DNA of 34,355 bases from an uncultured bacterium (lineage in GTDB: Bacteria; Patescibacteriota; Minisyncoccia; Moranbacterales; UBA2206): the NCBI GenBank assembly GCA_903937035.1, contig CAIZXS010000024.1, positions 1 through 34,355 on the forward strand, written 5' to 3'. A program made the translations under genes and the position numbers. Of the stretch, positions 8,111-15,292 are shown piece after piece. Each line of letters begins with the position of its first letter. The stretch's first letter is position 1. The notes beneath the pieces are model-generated. The model was not told where the DNA came from. It saw only the letters and a list, made by a program, of their open reading frames with translations, and did no database searches.

Positions 8111-8355
8111 ACAACTAAAAAGGCATTTGAGGGGGCAATCAACCTCCGAGCCGAAGAAAGAACTTTCGCGGTTTTACACGAAAAAGTAGACTCTTCCGGG
8201 TAAGCCCGTTAAAGCTGTCACGAGGATCATGTAACATGCAACATGAAACATGTAACAAATTTGTTATATGCTATATGCTTCATGTTCCATGATTAAATTA
8301 AGGTGGTACCACGATTTATTCGTCCTTATGCATTGTTTTGCGTAAGGCGTTTTTA
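8111..8355 (+). promoter_or_regulatory. T-box riboswitch (tRNA-Ile sensing leader) of ileS
   Basis: The T-box core AAGGTGGTACCACG (8300-8313) is essentially the consensus. Its UGGU bulge would pair with an NCCA end carrying discriminator A, as in tRNA-Ile. A terminator follows: CGTCCTTATGC (8321-8331) paired with GCGTAAGGCG (8340-8349), then a T-run. The antiterminator can form from AAGG (8300-8303) with CCTT (8324-8327). Upstream lie a short hairpin (GAGG/CCTC) whose loop contains ATC at 8138-8140 followed by A, the likely Ile specifier; a GAAA/TTTC hairpin (8156-8167); and CGGG-TAAG-CCCG. Stem I looks much shorter than the classic roughly 100-nt form. A long hairpin (8226-8293) sits between these helices and the antiterminator. 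Uncharged tRNA-Ile would be expected to prevent termination and raise IleRS. Confidence 0.88.
8226..8293 (+). repeat. 68-nt imperfect palindrome inside the T-box leader
   Basis: Two 34-nt arms (8226-8259 and 8260-8293) are complementary with about eight mismatches or wobbles and no loop nucleotides between them. Both arms are built from repeated ACATG/CATGT-like units. It lies between the upstream T-box helices and the antiterminator, where an extra stem is tolerated. It resembles a small palindromic insertion. Confidence 0.75.
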
Positions 8356-8372
8356 TTTTTAAAAATTATTTA

Positions 8373-8513
8373 TGTCATCCTGAGCGCAGCGTAGCGGAGT
8401 CGAAGGATCTGCCGTGAGTTATCGCAAGTTTTGTAGTGAGTTGCAAAAACTACGATTACGGCGAGCAGATCCTTCGACTGCGTCCTGAATACAGGACTCC
8501 GCTCAGGATGACA
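8373..8513. repeat. Inverted-repeat element between T-box and ileS
   Basis: The left arm, 8373-8411, starts TGTCATCCTGAGCG and contains CGAAGGATCTG. The right arm, 8466-8513, starts CAGATCCTTCGACTGCG and ends CAGGATGACA. The arms are complementary apart from a small inserted hairpin (GTCCTGAATACAGGAC) in the right one. The element fills the gap between the T-box terminator and the ileS ATG; its AGGATG (8505-8510) is the only SD-like sequence for ileS. Confidence 0.8.
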
Positions 8514-8522
8514 ACTATTAGT

Positions 8523-11516
8523 ATGTTCAAAAAAGTTGATTCAAGGAAAAAGTATTCTGAGATGGAGAGGGAAATTATCCAATTTTGGAAAGAAGATGGT
8601 ACTTTTCAAAAATCTGTCGAGCGCAGAAGCAAGGATAAATATTATAGTTTCTATGATGGACCGCCATTCATCACTGGTGTGCCACATTATGGCACTTTGC
8701 TTTCTTCCATTGTGAAAGACGCAGTTCCTCGTTATTGGACAATGAAAGGCTTTCGCGTTGAGCGGCGTTGGGGTTGGGATTGCCATGGGTTGCCGGCGGA
8801 GAATATGGTGGAGAAAAAACTCGGTCTCAAAAGTAAAAAAGATATTGAAAAAATTGGAGTGGATGTGTTTAATGAGGCATGTCTTAAAGAAACTTCGCAA
8901 ATTGCCAGTGAGTGGGAAGATGTGATTGATCGAGTTGGTCGTTGGGTGGAATTTAAAGGTGCTTATAAGACAATGGACAAGGGCTATATGGAATCAGTTT
9001 GGTGGGCATTTTCGGAGCTGCATAAAAAAGGTCTTATCTATGAAGATGTGCGTGTGTCACTATATTGTCCGAGATGCTCCACTCCGCTCTCGAACTTTGA
9101 GATTGCGATGGATAATTCCTATGAGATGGATAGCGATCCTTCGGTGTATGTGGAGATGTCCGCCCGAGGCGCCACGTCTGCCGGCGGGCAGGGATCCGTC
9201 TTGGACGGAAAAGTCGAAGAAAATACTCGTTTCCTAGTTTGGACAACAACGCCATGGACGCTTTTGGCGAATGTAGCACTGGCCGTAGGAAAAGATATTA
9301 ACTATGTGATGATTGAGAAAAAGGATGAAGGAGTTGGAGAGAAAGTTCGATTTATTTTAGCGAAAGAGCGATTGGAAAAAGTTTTTGGTAATGACGCGTA
9401 TGAAATTGTAAAAGAAATGAAAGGCGCAGATTTAGTTGGCATGGAATATGAGCCGATCTTCCCCCAGGAAATTGAAAATGGTTATCGTGTGATTGCCGGA
9501 GATTTTGTGACGACGGAAGATGGATCAGGAATCGTGCATATCGCGCCAGCCTTTGGTGAAGATGACTTTCAAGCTCGGAAGTCGAATAATTTGCCGATCA
9601 TCATGAACGTGGATGAAGAAGGACAATTCACGGAGGGGGAATGGCAAGGGAAAAAAGTTTGGGATGTGAACGCTGAAATTGTGAAATGGTTAAAAGTTAA
9701 TAATTTTCTTTTTAAGCGCGAACAGATTACACATAGTTATCCGCATTGTCACCGTTGTCACACAAAATTGATTTATAAGGCTCAACCGGCGTGGTATGTG
9801 AACGTGGACAAAATTCGCCAGAAGTTGCTCGATGAAAATGAAAAAATCAATTGGTATCCGGAATTTTTGAAACATGGCCGCTTTCAAAATGGAATTGAAA
9901 GTGCGCCAGATTGGAATATCTCGCGTGATCGTTATTTTGGAACAGCCATTCCGGTTTGGAAATGCTCATCAGAAAACAGTGATCCCTCCATCGCTAAAGC
10001 TACGGCGGGCAAGCAGGAAGAAAAATGCGGGAATATAAAGGTTGTTGGGTCTTACGAAGAACTGAAAGAGTTATCGGGAGTGGAGTTGCCTGATTATCAC
10101 CGACCGGGGGTGGATAATATCACTTTTAAGTGCGAGAAGTGCGGAGGGGAAATGAGAAGAATTCCGCAAGTGTTTGATTCTTGGATTGAGTCAGGGTCAA
10201 TGCCGTTTGCGCAGTTTCATTATCCTTTTGAAAACAAGGAAGTGTTTGAAAAAAGTTTTCCGACGGATTTTATCTCAGAATACATTGCCCAAACAAGAGC
10301 GTGGTTTTATGTGCTCCATGTGATGTCAGTCGGAATTTTTGGCAAAATCAGTTTCAAAAATGTGGTGACGACCGGGACGATTGCTGGATCAGACGGGAAG
10401 AAAATGTCCAAATCTCTTGGTAATTACCCTGATTCAAGTATTATCTTGGAAAAACACAGCGCCGATGCTCTGCGGTTCTATCTTTTGTCTTCGCCGCTAC
10501 TCAACGCACAAAATATCAGTTTTTCGGAAAAAGCGATTCAGGATATTCAGAGAAAAGTGCTTTCTACCCTTTGGAATAGCTATGCATTTTTCACGCTCTA
10601 TGCCGGAGTGGATAAATGGGAACCTAAGAATAAAACAGGCGCGGTAAAGCAAGACGCGATGAATCGCGTCTCTACAAAGACAAATCTTTTGGACCGTTGG
10701 ATTGTTTCTGAGTTGCACAAGTTGATTGGAGAAGTGGATTCCAATATGCAGGGCTATGACCTCGTGAAAGCGACGAGACCTTTTGAACTTTTTGTGGACA
10801 ATCTTTCCAATTGGTATATTCGTCGCAGCCGCAAACGTTTCTGGAAAAGTGAAAACGACGGCGACAAAAACAGCGCCTATGAAACTTTGCACTATGTTTT
10901 AGTGGAACTAGCTAAAGCAATAGCACCGTTTACGCCCTTCATTGCCGAGGAGATGTTTAAAAATTTAACGGGTGAGGAGTCTGTACATTTAGTTGATTTT
11001 CCCGTGAGTGATGAAAAATTAATCGATGAGAAATTAAATGCTGAAATGAAAAAAGTACGCGATGTGATTAGTGAGGGCTTGCAGCAGCGGGCACTCTCTA
11101 GGATCAAGGTTCGTCAGCCATTGGCAGCTGCTACGATCAAGCATAAAATTGAAAACGCCGAACTAGTAGAAATTATGCAGGAAGAATTGAATGTGAAAAA
11201 TGTTGCTGTTTTGGAGACGCAAGAAGAAAATATCAAGCTTAATACAAATATCACCCCAGAGCTGCGACTCGAAGGCACGGCGCGTGAGTTAGTGCGGGCG
11301 ATTCAGGAAATGCGCAAAGAGGCGGGCTATGAGGTGGATAATCACATTAAAATCGGTTACGTTGGCGCCGAGGAAGTTTTCGCTAAACATGGTGATTTAA
11401 TTTCCAAAGAAACGCTGGCGGATAACATTTCCGCAGGGGAGTTGGTGGAAGCCGATTTGCAAAAAGAGGTTTTGATTGATGAGGTGAAATATGTTATTTT
11501 TATTAGGAAGGATTGA
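8523..11516 (+). CDS. ileS: Isoleucyl-tRNA synthetase, eukaryote-like type
   Basis: Charges tRNA-Ile in the cytoplasm; 997 residues from the ATG at 8523. The frame is open further upstream (8436), but that part lies inside the palindromic repeat, so 8523 is preferred. Class I motifs: DGPPFITGVPHYGT with the HIGH-equivalent HYGT (55-58), GWDCHGLPAE (84-93), the editing-domain WTTTPWTL, and KMSKS (627-631). The PHYG form and overall pattern resemble the eukaryote-like (type 2) IleRS group common in CPR bacteria, which in characterised members is less sensitive to mupirocin (family knowledge). Three short palindromic repeats are translated in-frame at 9175-9192, 9981-10017 and 10652-10671. Expression is probably controlled by the T-box. 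The stop is followed within 10 bp by an inverted-repeat element. Confidence 0.96.
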   Translation: MFKKVDSRKKYSEMEREIIQFWKEDGTFQKSVERRSKDKYYSFYDGPPFITGVPHYGTLLSSIVKDAVPRYWTMKGFRVERRWGWDCHGLPAENMVEKKLGLKSKKDIEKIGVDVFNEACLKETSQIASEWEDVIDRVGRWVEFKGAYKTMDKGYMESVWWAFSELHKKGLIYEDVRVSLYCPRCSTPLSNFEIAMDNSYEMDSDPSVYVEMSARGATSAGGQGSVLDGKVEENTRFLVWTTTPWTLLANVALAVGKDINYVMIEKKDEGVGEKVRFILAKERLEKVFGNDAYEIVKEMKGADLVGMEYEPIFPQEIENGYRVIAGDFVTTEDGSGIVHIAPAFGEDDFQARKSNNLPIIMNVDEEGQFTEGEWQGKKVWDVNAEIVKWLKVNNFLFKREQITHSYPHCHRCHTKLIYKAQPAWYVNVDKIRQKLLDENEKINWYPEFLKHGRFQNGIESAPDWNISRDRYFGTAIPVWKCSSENSDPSIAKATAGKQEEKCGNIKVVGSYEELKELSGVELPDYHRPGVDNITFKCEKCGGEMRRIPQVFDSWIESGSMPFAQFHYPFENKEVFEKSFPTDFISEYIAQTRAWFYVLHVMSVGIFGKISFKNVVTTGTIAGSDGKKMSKSLGNYPDSSIILEKHSADALRFYLLSSPLLNAQNISFSEKAIQDIQRKVLSTLWNSYAFFTLYAGVDKWEPKNKTGAVKQDAMNRVSTKTNLLDRWIVSELHKLIGEVDSNMQGYDLVKATRPFELFVDNLSNWYIRRSRKRFWKSENDGDKNSAYETLHYVLVELAKAIAPFTPFIAEEMFKNLTGEESVHLVDFPVSDEKLIDEKLNAEMKKVRDVISEGLQQRALSRIKVRQPLAAATIKHKIENAELVEIMQEELNVKNVAVLETQEENIKLNTNITPELRLEGTARELVRAIQEMRKEAGYEVDNHIKIGYVGAEEVFAKHGDLISKETLADNISAGELVEADLQKEVLIDEVKYVIFIRKD
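9175..9192. repeat. Palindromic repeat translated within ileS (site 1)
   Basis: CTGCCGGCGGGCAG (9178-9191) forms a CTGCC/GGCAG stem. It encodes TSAGGQ inside the extra segment ARGATSAGGQGSVLDG, before the conserved FLVWTTTPWTL. A related sequence lies at 14482-14501. Confidence 0.6.
9981..10017. repeat. Repeat translated within ileS (site 2)
   Basis: TCGCTAAAGCTACGGCGGGC (9991-10010) encodes the SIAKATAGK stretch between PVWKC and the next Cys motif of IleRS. It matches the inverted-repeat arm near 18070-18090 (CGCTGAAGCTTCGGCGGACG) at most positions, so it looks like a mobile-repeat fragment captured in-frame. Confidence 0.6.
10652..10671. repeat. Perfect palindrome within ileS (site 3)
   Basis: Nine-bp arms AGACGCGAT and ATCGCGTCT with a 2-nt spacer, flanked by CTACA. 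It encodes QDAMNRVS in a linker near the start of the anticodon-binding region, a place where extra residues should be tolerated. Confidence 0.7.
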
Positions 11517-11522
11517 TAGGTT

Positions 11523-11664
11523 CCTCCTCTCCCTTCGGGAGAGGATGTCACGTACTCGTGACAGATGAGGGCAAGGGTGTTGCTAGTAGTGAGAGCTTTG
11601 TATCATAGAGAATAGTAAATATGTCAAACGCCCTTGCCCTCATCCGCCCTTCGGGCACCTTCTC
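11523..11664. repeat. Inverted-repeat element, copy 2 (downstream of ileS)
   Basis: Same family as 6553-6706. The left arm 11523-11579 has CCCTTCGGGAGAGGATG and GATGAGGGCAAGGG. The right arm 11624-11664 has CCCTTGCCCTCATC and GCCCTTCGGGCACCTTCTC. The inner 14 bp (11564-11577 with 11631-11644) are perfectly complementary. It begins seven bases after the ileS stop and may serve as a 3' stem or terminator. Confidence 0.8.
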
Positions 11665-11707
11665 ACTAATGAAGAAGAAGACATAGATAAAGTTTCACTC
11701 AAAAATT

Positions 11708-12262
11708 ATGCTCGAATTTCAAAAAACAAAAATTGAAGGAGTGTTTTTGATTAAACCCCAAGTAATTGGCGATCATCGTGGGTTCTTTTTGGAGACTTAT
11801 CGCGAGGAAGAATTTTTGGCAGTAGGGATTGACGTGAAGTTTATCCAGGACAATCATTCTTTTTCCACTGAGAATGGTGTGCTACGTGGTTTGCATTTTC
11901 AAAAACCGCCGTTCACGCAAGCGAAACTGGTGCGTGTGATCAAGGGTAAGGTGATTGATGTGGTGGTGGATTTGCGTAAATTTTCTCCCACTTTTGGACA
12001 ATGGGAAAGCTTTGAGCTTTCAGAGGATAACTTTCAGATGCTGTTTGTTCCGCATGGCATGGCGCACGGATTTTGTCTAGTCACGGAAAACACGCACTTT
12101 GTCTATAAGGTGGATAATTATTATCATGCCGATAGTGATGGGGGAGTTCTTTGGAACGATCCAGATTTGGGCATCACTTGGCCAGTTGAAAATCCGATTG
12201 TTTCAGAAAAAGATTCCAGATTGCCTATCTGGAAAGAGTTTCTAAAAGATAATCCGTTTTGA
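11708..12262 (+). CDS. rfbC: dTDP-4-dehydrorhamnose 3,5-epimerase
   Basis: Third enzyme of dTDP-L-rhamnose synthesis, epimerising dTDP-4-keto-6-deoxyglucose at C3 and C5. 184 residues, the usual length for this cupin-fold enzyme. Landmarks: GDHRGFFLETY (21-31), the substrate segment FIQDNHSFS (45-53), VLRGLHFQ with catalytic H63, VPHGMAHGF (114-122), and Y133 in the VYKVDNYY segment, the position of the usual catalytic tyrosine. No SD precedes the ATG. First gene of an rfbC - membrane protein - rfbB - rfbD cluster. It ends in TGA, showing TGA is a normal stop here. Confidence 0.95.
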   Translation: MLEFQKTKIEGVFLIKPQVIGDHRGFFLETYREEEFLAVGIDVKFIQDNHSFSTENGVLRGLHFQKPPFTQAKLVRVIKGKVIDVVVDLRKFSPTFGQWESFELSEDNFQMLFVPHGMAHGFCLVTENTHFVYKVDNYYHADSDGGVLWNDPDLGITWPVENPIVSEKDSRLPIWKEFLKDNPF

Positions 12263-12271
12263 AAAAAATAA

Positions 12272-12571
12272 ATGGCGACTCAACCGAACAACGTTAGAAT
12301 AATAAAGAAAATTATTTTGGGTGTAATCGTAGCTATTCCCGTGGTGATTACTTTGTTGACCTTGAATGAAACGCCCGGGTCAGGGATGAGCTACTTTTGG
12401 ATGCTTCCACTCATTGCGCCATTATGGGTTATATATCCCGTATATTTTACAATGCTTGCCTTGAATTATGCTAAAGAAAAAAGTGCAATGGACATAGTAG
12501 ATAAACTAACATTCTATGTTCTTCTAGCTCATATTGGGTGGGCATTTCTTGGGGCATTGGGCAAATTATAA
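12272..12571 (+). CDS. Small membrane protein (99 aa, three predicted helices)
   Basis: A polytopic protein with hydrophobic segments at about residues 12-28, 40-63 and 80-97, basic N-terminus (RIIKK) and no recognised domain. It starts 9 bp after rfbC and ends 23 bp before rfbB, so it is almost certainly co-transcribed with the rhamnose genes. A role in rhamnose-glycan export or assembly would be guesswork. Like its neighbours it lacks an SD. Confidence 0.7.
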   Translation: MATQPNNVRIIKKIILGVIVAIPVVITLLTLNETPGSGMSYFWMLPLIAPLWVIYPVYFTMLALNYAKEKSAMDIVDKLTFYVLLAHIGWAFLGALGKL

Positions 12572-12594
12572 ATTAACCGAATTAAAACTATCTT

Positions 12595-13602
12595 ATGAAA
12601 ATCCTCATCACCGGTGGAGCTGGTTTTATTGGCTCCAATTTTATCCACTATTGGACGCGAAAATATCCAACTGATACAATCGTCAATCTGGATAAATTAA
12701 CCTATGCAGGGAATCTGGAAAATTTGCGCGCGGTGGAAAAGTTGCCAAACTATAAATTTATCCAAGGCGATATAGCGGACGAGAAATTGGTGGAAAAATT
12801 ATTTTCCGAAGAGCAGTTTGATTTAGTGGTGCACTTTGCGGCGGAGAGTCATGTTGATCGATCGATCTTGGATCCGGACGCATTTATCCAAACCAATATT
12901 GTTGGCACGCACAATCTTTTACGCGCAGCGCTCAAAAGCAAAACCCGTTTTCATCATGTTTCAACGGATGAAGTTTTCGGCTCGCTCCAAAAAACTGACC
13001 CGGCCTTTAATGAAAAAACGCCTTATGACCCGCGCAGTCCTTATTCGGCATCGAAAGCAGCCTCGGATCATCTTGTTCGTGCCTACTTTCATACATATGG
13101 CTTGCCAATTACAATTTCCAATTGTTCCAATAACTATGGTCCCTATCATTTTCCTGAGAAACTCTTTCCGCTTTTCATTACCAATCTCTTAGAGGATAAG
13201 AAGATTCCGGTTTATGGCGATGGAACGAGCGTGCGTGATTGGCTCTATGTTGAAGATCATTGCAGTGCAATTGATTGCATTATTCGAAAAGGTCAAATTG
13301 GCGAAACTTATTGTGTGGGCGGGAACAGTGAGAAAACCAATAAAGAGTTTACCACTAAGATTTTGGTGCTGCTAGGCAAGGGTGATGAAATGATTGAATA
13401 TGTCACAGATCGTCCCGGGCATGATCATCGCTATGCCATCGACGCGACGAAAATTAAAAACGAATTGGATTGGGAGCCTTCAGTGACTTTTGAGGAAGGA
13501 TTGGAAAGAACTGTGAAATGGTTTCGGGAAAATGAGGCTTGGTGGAAAAGCATCAAAAGCGGAGAATATCAAGATTACTATAAAAAGCAATATGGAAAAT
13601 AA
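12595..13602 (+). CDS. rfbB: dTDP-glucose 4,6-dehydratase
   Basis: Extended SDR enzyme (335 aa) that converts dTDP-glucose to dTDP-4-keto-6-deoxyglucose with bound NAD+. Rossmann motif TGGAGFIGSNF (6-16); FAAESHVDRSI (81-91); the catalytic T124-D125-E126 (STDEVFG) and Y150-x3-K154 (YSASK) are all present; NCSNNYGPYHFPEKLFPL is the typical RmlB substrate segment. The stop overlaps the next gene, rfbD, by 11 bp, indicating translational coupling. Confidence 0.97.
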   Translation: MKILITGGAGFIGSNFIHYWTRKYPTDTIVNLDKLTYAGNLENLRAVEKLPNYKFIQGDIADEKLVEKLFSEEQFDLVVHFAAESHVDRSILDPDAFIQTNIVGTHNLLRAALKSKTRFHHVSTDEVFGSLQKTDPAFNEKTPYDPRSPYSASKAASDHLVRAYFHTYGLPITISNCSNNYGPYHFPEKLFPLFITNLLEDKKIPVYGDGTSVRDWLYVEDHCSAIDCIIRKGQIGETYCVGGNSEKTNKEFTTKILVLLGKGDEMIEYVTDRPGHDHRYAIDATKIKNELDWEPSVTFEEGLERTVKWFRENEAWWKSIKSGEYQDYYKKQYGK

Positions 13603-14458
13603 AAAAACTAAAGGTATTATTATTGGAGCGCAGGGGATGCTTGGCCAAGCATTGACTGAGGTGTTTTTCGGCGAAAAATATGAAACACTACTTTGGGATC
13701 GCGAGCAGATTGATGTTACTAACGGCGAGATGGTCGCGAAGATGATTAAAAGGGAAGAACCACGGTTAGTCATTAACGCTGTTGGACATAACGCGGTGGA
13801 CAAAATTGAAGAATATGATGTGACGTTCGAACTAGCGAGGAAGGTTAACGGCGAAGGGCCGTTAAGCTTGGCGCTAGCTTGCAAAAAAATAGACGCAATT
13901 CTGGTGCATTTTGTGTCTGACTATGTGTTTGACGGAGAAAAAGGGGAATATGTCGAGACCGATCTGCCTCATCCAATTTCTCGTTATGGTGAGACAAAAC
14001 TGCTTGGCGAACAGAATGTCATGAATAATTGTGAAAAATATTATCTCATCCGTATATCCAAATTGTTCGGTCCGCCGGCGATTTCTGAGGGCGCGAAGAA
14101 AAGTTTTTTTGAAACGATGCTCACACTGGCAAAGACCACTCCGAGCCTAAAAGTTGTCGACGCGGAATTTTCTTGCTTTACCTATTCCAATGATTTAGCG
14201 GATGCCGTGAAAAAACTGTGGGAAGAAAAGTTTCCTTTTGGGATCTATCATCTTGTGAACGAAGGACCGGAGACGTGGTGCACAGCGCTCAAAAAAGTTT
14301 TTGCGATTGCGGGAGTGGAGAATGTGGATATTATTCCTGTTTCGTCTGATGCATTTCCACGACCAGCCAAGCGCGCAACTTCAACGGTGCTCATGAATAC
14401 TAAATTTCCGAAATTGAGAAATTGGGAAGATGCGGCGAGAGAATGGATGGGTAAATAA
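13592..14458 (+). CDS. rfbD: dTDP-4-dehydrorhamnose reductase
   Basis: Final step of dTDP-L-rhamnose synthesis, reducing the 4-keto group with NAD(P)H. 288 residues from the ATG at 13592; an upstream in-frame start at 13532 would overlap rfbB by 71 bp and is less likely. It has the nucleotide-binding GAQGMLGQ (12-19), the RmlD-like NAVGHNAVDKIEEY region (62-75), VSDYVFDGEKGEY (108-120) and the catalytic Y132-x3-K136 (RYGETK). Overlap with rfbB implies one operon. No glucose-1-phosphate thymidylyltransferase (rfbA) is present in the window, so that step must be encoded elsewhere. Confidence 0.93.
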   Translation: MENKKTKGIIIGAQGMLGQALTEVFFGEKYETLLWDREQIDVTNGEMVAKMIKREEPRLVINAVGHNAVDKIEEYDVTFELARKVNGEGPLSLALACKKIDAILVHFVSDYVFDGEKGEYVETDLPHPISRYGETKLLGEQNVMNNCEKYYLIRISKLFGPPAISEGAKKSFFETMLTLAKTTPSLKVVDAEFSCFTYSNDLADAVKKLWEEKFPFGIYHLVNEGPETWCTALKKVFAIAGVENVDIIPVSSDAFPRPAKRATSTVLMNTKFPKLRNWEDAAREWMGK

Positions 14459-14481
14459 ATTTCCAAAGCCTAATTTCCAAC

Positions 14482-14501
14482 CTTGCCTACCGGCAGACAG
14501 G
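14482..14501. repeat. Short palindromic repeat downstream of rfbD
   Basis: CTTGCCTACCGGCAGACAGG resembles the translated repeat in ileS at 9175-9192 (CTGCCGGCGGGCAG). It is a member of the same small, GC-rich palindromic family. Confidence 0.5.
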
Positions 14502-14545
14502 TTTCTAATCAAATTCGAAGGTCTAATAACTAAAATATAAAAAAT

Positions 14546-14567
14546 CCAACCGGGAGGTTGGTTTTTT
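14546..14567 (+). terminator. Terminator of the rfb operon
   Basis: Stem CCAACC (14546-14551) with GGTTGG (14556-14561), 4-nt GGGA loop, then TTTTTT. Two other terminators in the window (21171-21212, 31780-31816) use the same CCAAC/GTTGG closing stem. Confidence 0.85.
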
Positions 14568-14589
14568 GTTGCTGATATTTTTCCCAGAA

Positions 14590-14824
14590 AAAAAAGAAAA
14601 CCATGAAGATTCAAGGGAATCTTCATGGATGTGTGGGGGTAGGGGTTTGGGGTAAGATATGTTAAGATATTTGGGAATTTTTTTGTGTAAGGTTCTACAC
14701 GAATTTTTTCCGAAATATCGAAATTGCTTGTTTCTACTAGCAGAGACGATTTTATCTTGCAAGAATCGCAATAGGGGATCGTTCTGCTAGCAGAAACTGG
14801 GCGTTTGGAGGCGCAAGGTACAAC
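14590..14824 (-). ncRNA. Candidate structured non-coding RNA
   Basis: This lies in a 639-bp gene-free gap (14459-15097). On the minus strand a promoter (14831-14858) is followed by about 210 nt ending in a perfect 12-bp hairpin (14601-14612 with 14617-14628) and then a T-rich tract (plus-strand As at 14588-14600), a textbook minus-strand terminator. Inside are a long stem (14731-14750 with 14778-14796, about 18 pairs) and a GTGTA/TACAC hairpin (14685-14700). No ORF with an SD is present. The long rod-like pairing recalls 6S RNA, but no conserved family signature is recognised. A plus-strand TATAAT (14828-14833) with a weak TTGGAG -35 (14805-14810) faces the other way. Confidence 0.5.
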
Positions 14825-14830
14825 GTCTAT

Positions 14831-14858
14831 AATCTAGCACGTCAGTTAGTTTTGTCAA
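14831..14858 (-). promoter_or_regulatory. Minus-strand promoter of the candidate ncRNA
   Basis: Reads on the minus strand TTGACA (14853-14858), 16-bp spacer, TAGATT (14831-14836) with a TG extension. Predicted start near 14824. Confidence 0.5.
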
Positions 14859-14973
14859 GTTAGTATGGGTCCAATTCCTGGTTAAATGGGTATATTTTGT
14901 CTCAGATTAGCCATGTTAGAGTTGGCAATATTTAGTCAGAGGAGGCCCTGTTTAATTATTTAATAAAACCCTT

Positions 14974-15002
14974 GCTTTTTTTTTAATTTCATGCTAGCGT
15001 AT
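14974..15002 (+). promoter_or_regulatory. Possible promoter of the CxCxC microprotein
   Basis: TTGCTT, a T-rich 17-bp spacer, and TAGCGT preceded by TG. The -10 is weak. It is followed by a leader of about 90 nt ending in a perfect AAGGAGGT SD. Confidence 0.35.
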
Positions 15003-15097
15003 ATCCAAGATTGGTCTTTCCCAATTTAGCAAAAAGCGCCAGCGAGCGCAAACAATAAACAGGAGAGGTGCGCTAAAAAGCGTGTCAAGGAGGTAGT

Positions 15098-15274
15098 ATG
15101 AAAAAAATAATATGCCGTTGTAATTGCAGCGAGAAGCCTTGGCGAGTCACTGATGCGCAGTTGGCAGCAATTGACATGCCCGGAAGAAAACCTAAGGTCT
15201 GGGGCGGTCAGGTTCTGGCCAAAATCAAGGCGGTGAAGGCAAGAAAAGCCGCTGAGCAGTTGGTAAATGTTTGA
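15098..15274 (+). CDS. CxCxC microprotein (58 aa), unknown function
   Basis: A short ORF that would normally be missed. ATG at 15098 is preceded by AAGGAGGT (15087-15094), a perfect SD, and the frame closes with TGA at 15272-15274. The product begins MKKIICRCNCSEKPW, with three alternating cysteines (6, 8, 10), then a basic Lys/Arg/Ala-rich helix (AKIKAVKARKAAEQL). It could be a metal-binding or redox-active peptide; I do not recognise it. A strong terminator follows at 15293-15324, separating it from the pilus-type ATPase. Confidence 0.65.
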   Translation: MKKIICRCNCSEKPWRVTDAQLAAIDMPGRKPKVWGGQVLAKIKAVKARKAAEQLVNV

Positions 15275-15292
15275 TTCTAGACGTTTGCCAAA

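Noticed and set aside
8436-8522. N-terminal extension of IleRS (29 residues) from ATG 8436
   Set aside because: It is encoded by the palindromic repeat 8373-8513. IleRS homologues begin near FKKVDSRKKYSEME, and 8523 has the AGGATG element at a usable distance.
14590-14858. tmRNA or RNase P RNA
   Set aside because: Neither a tRNA-like end nor the conserved RNase P core sequences could be found. Left as an unassigned structured RNA.
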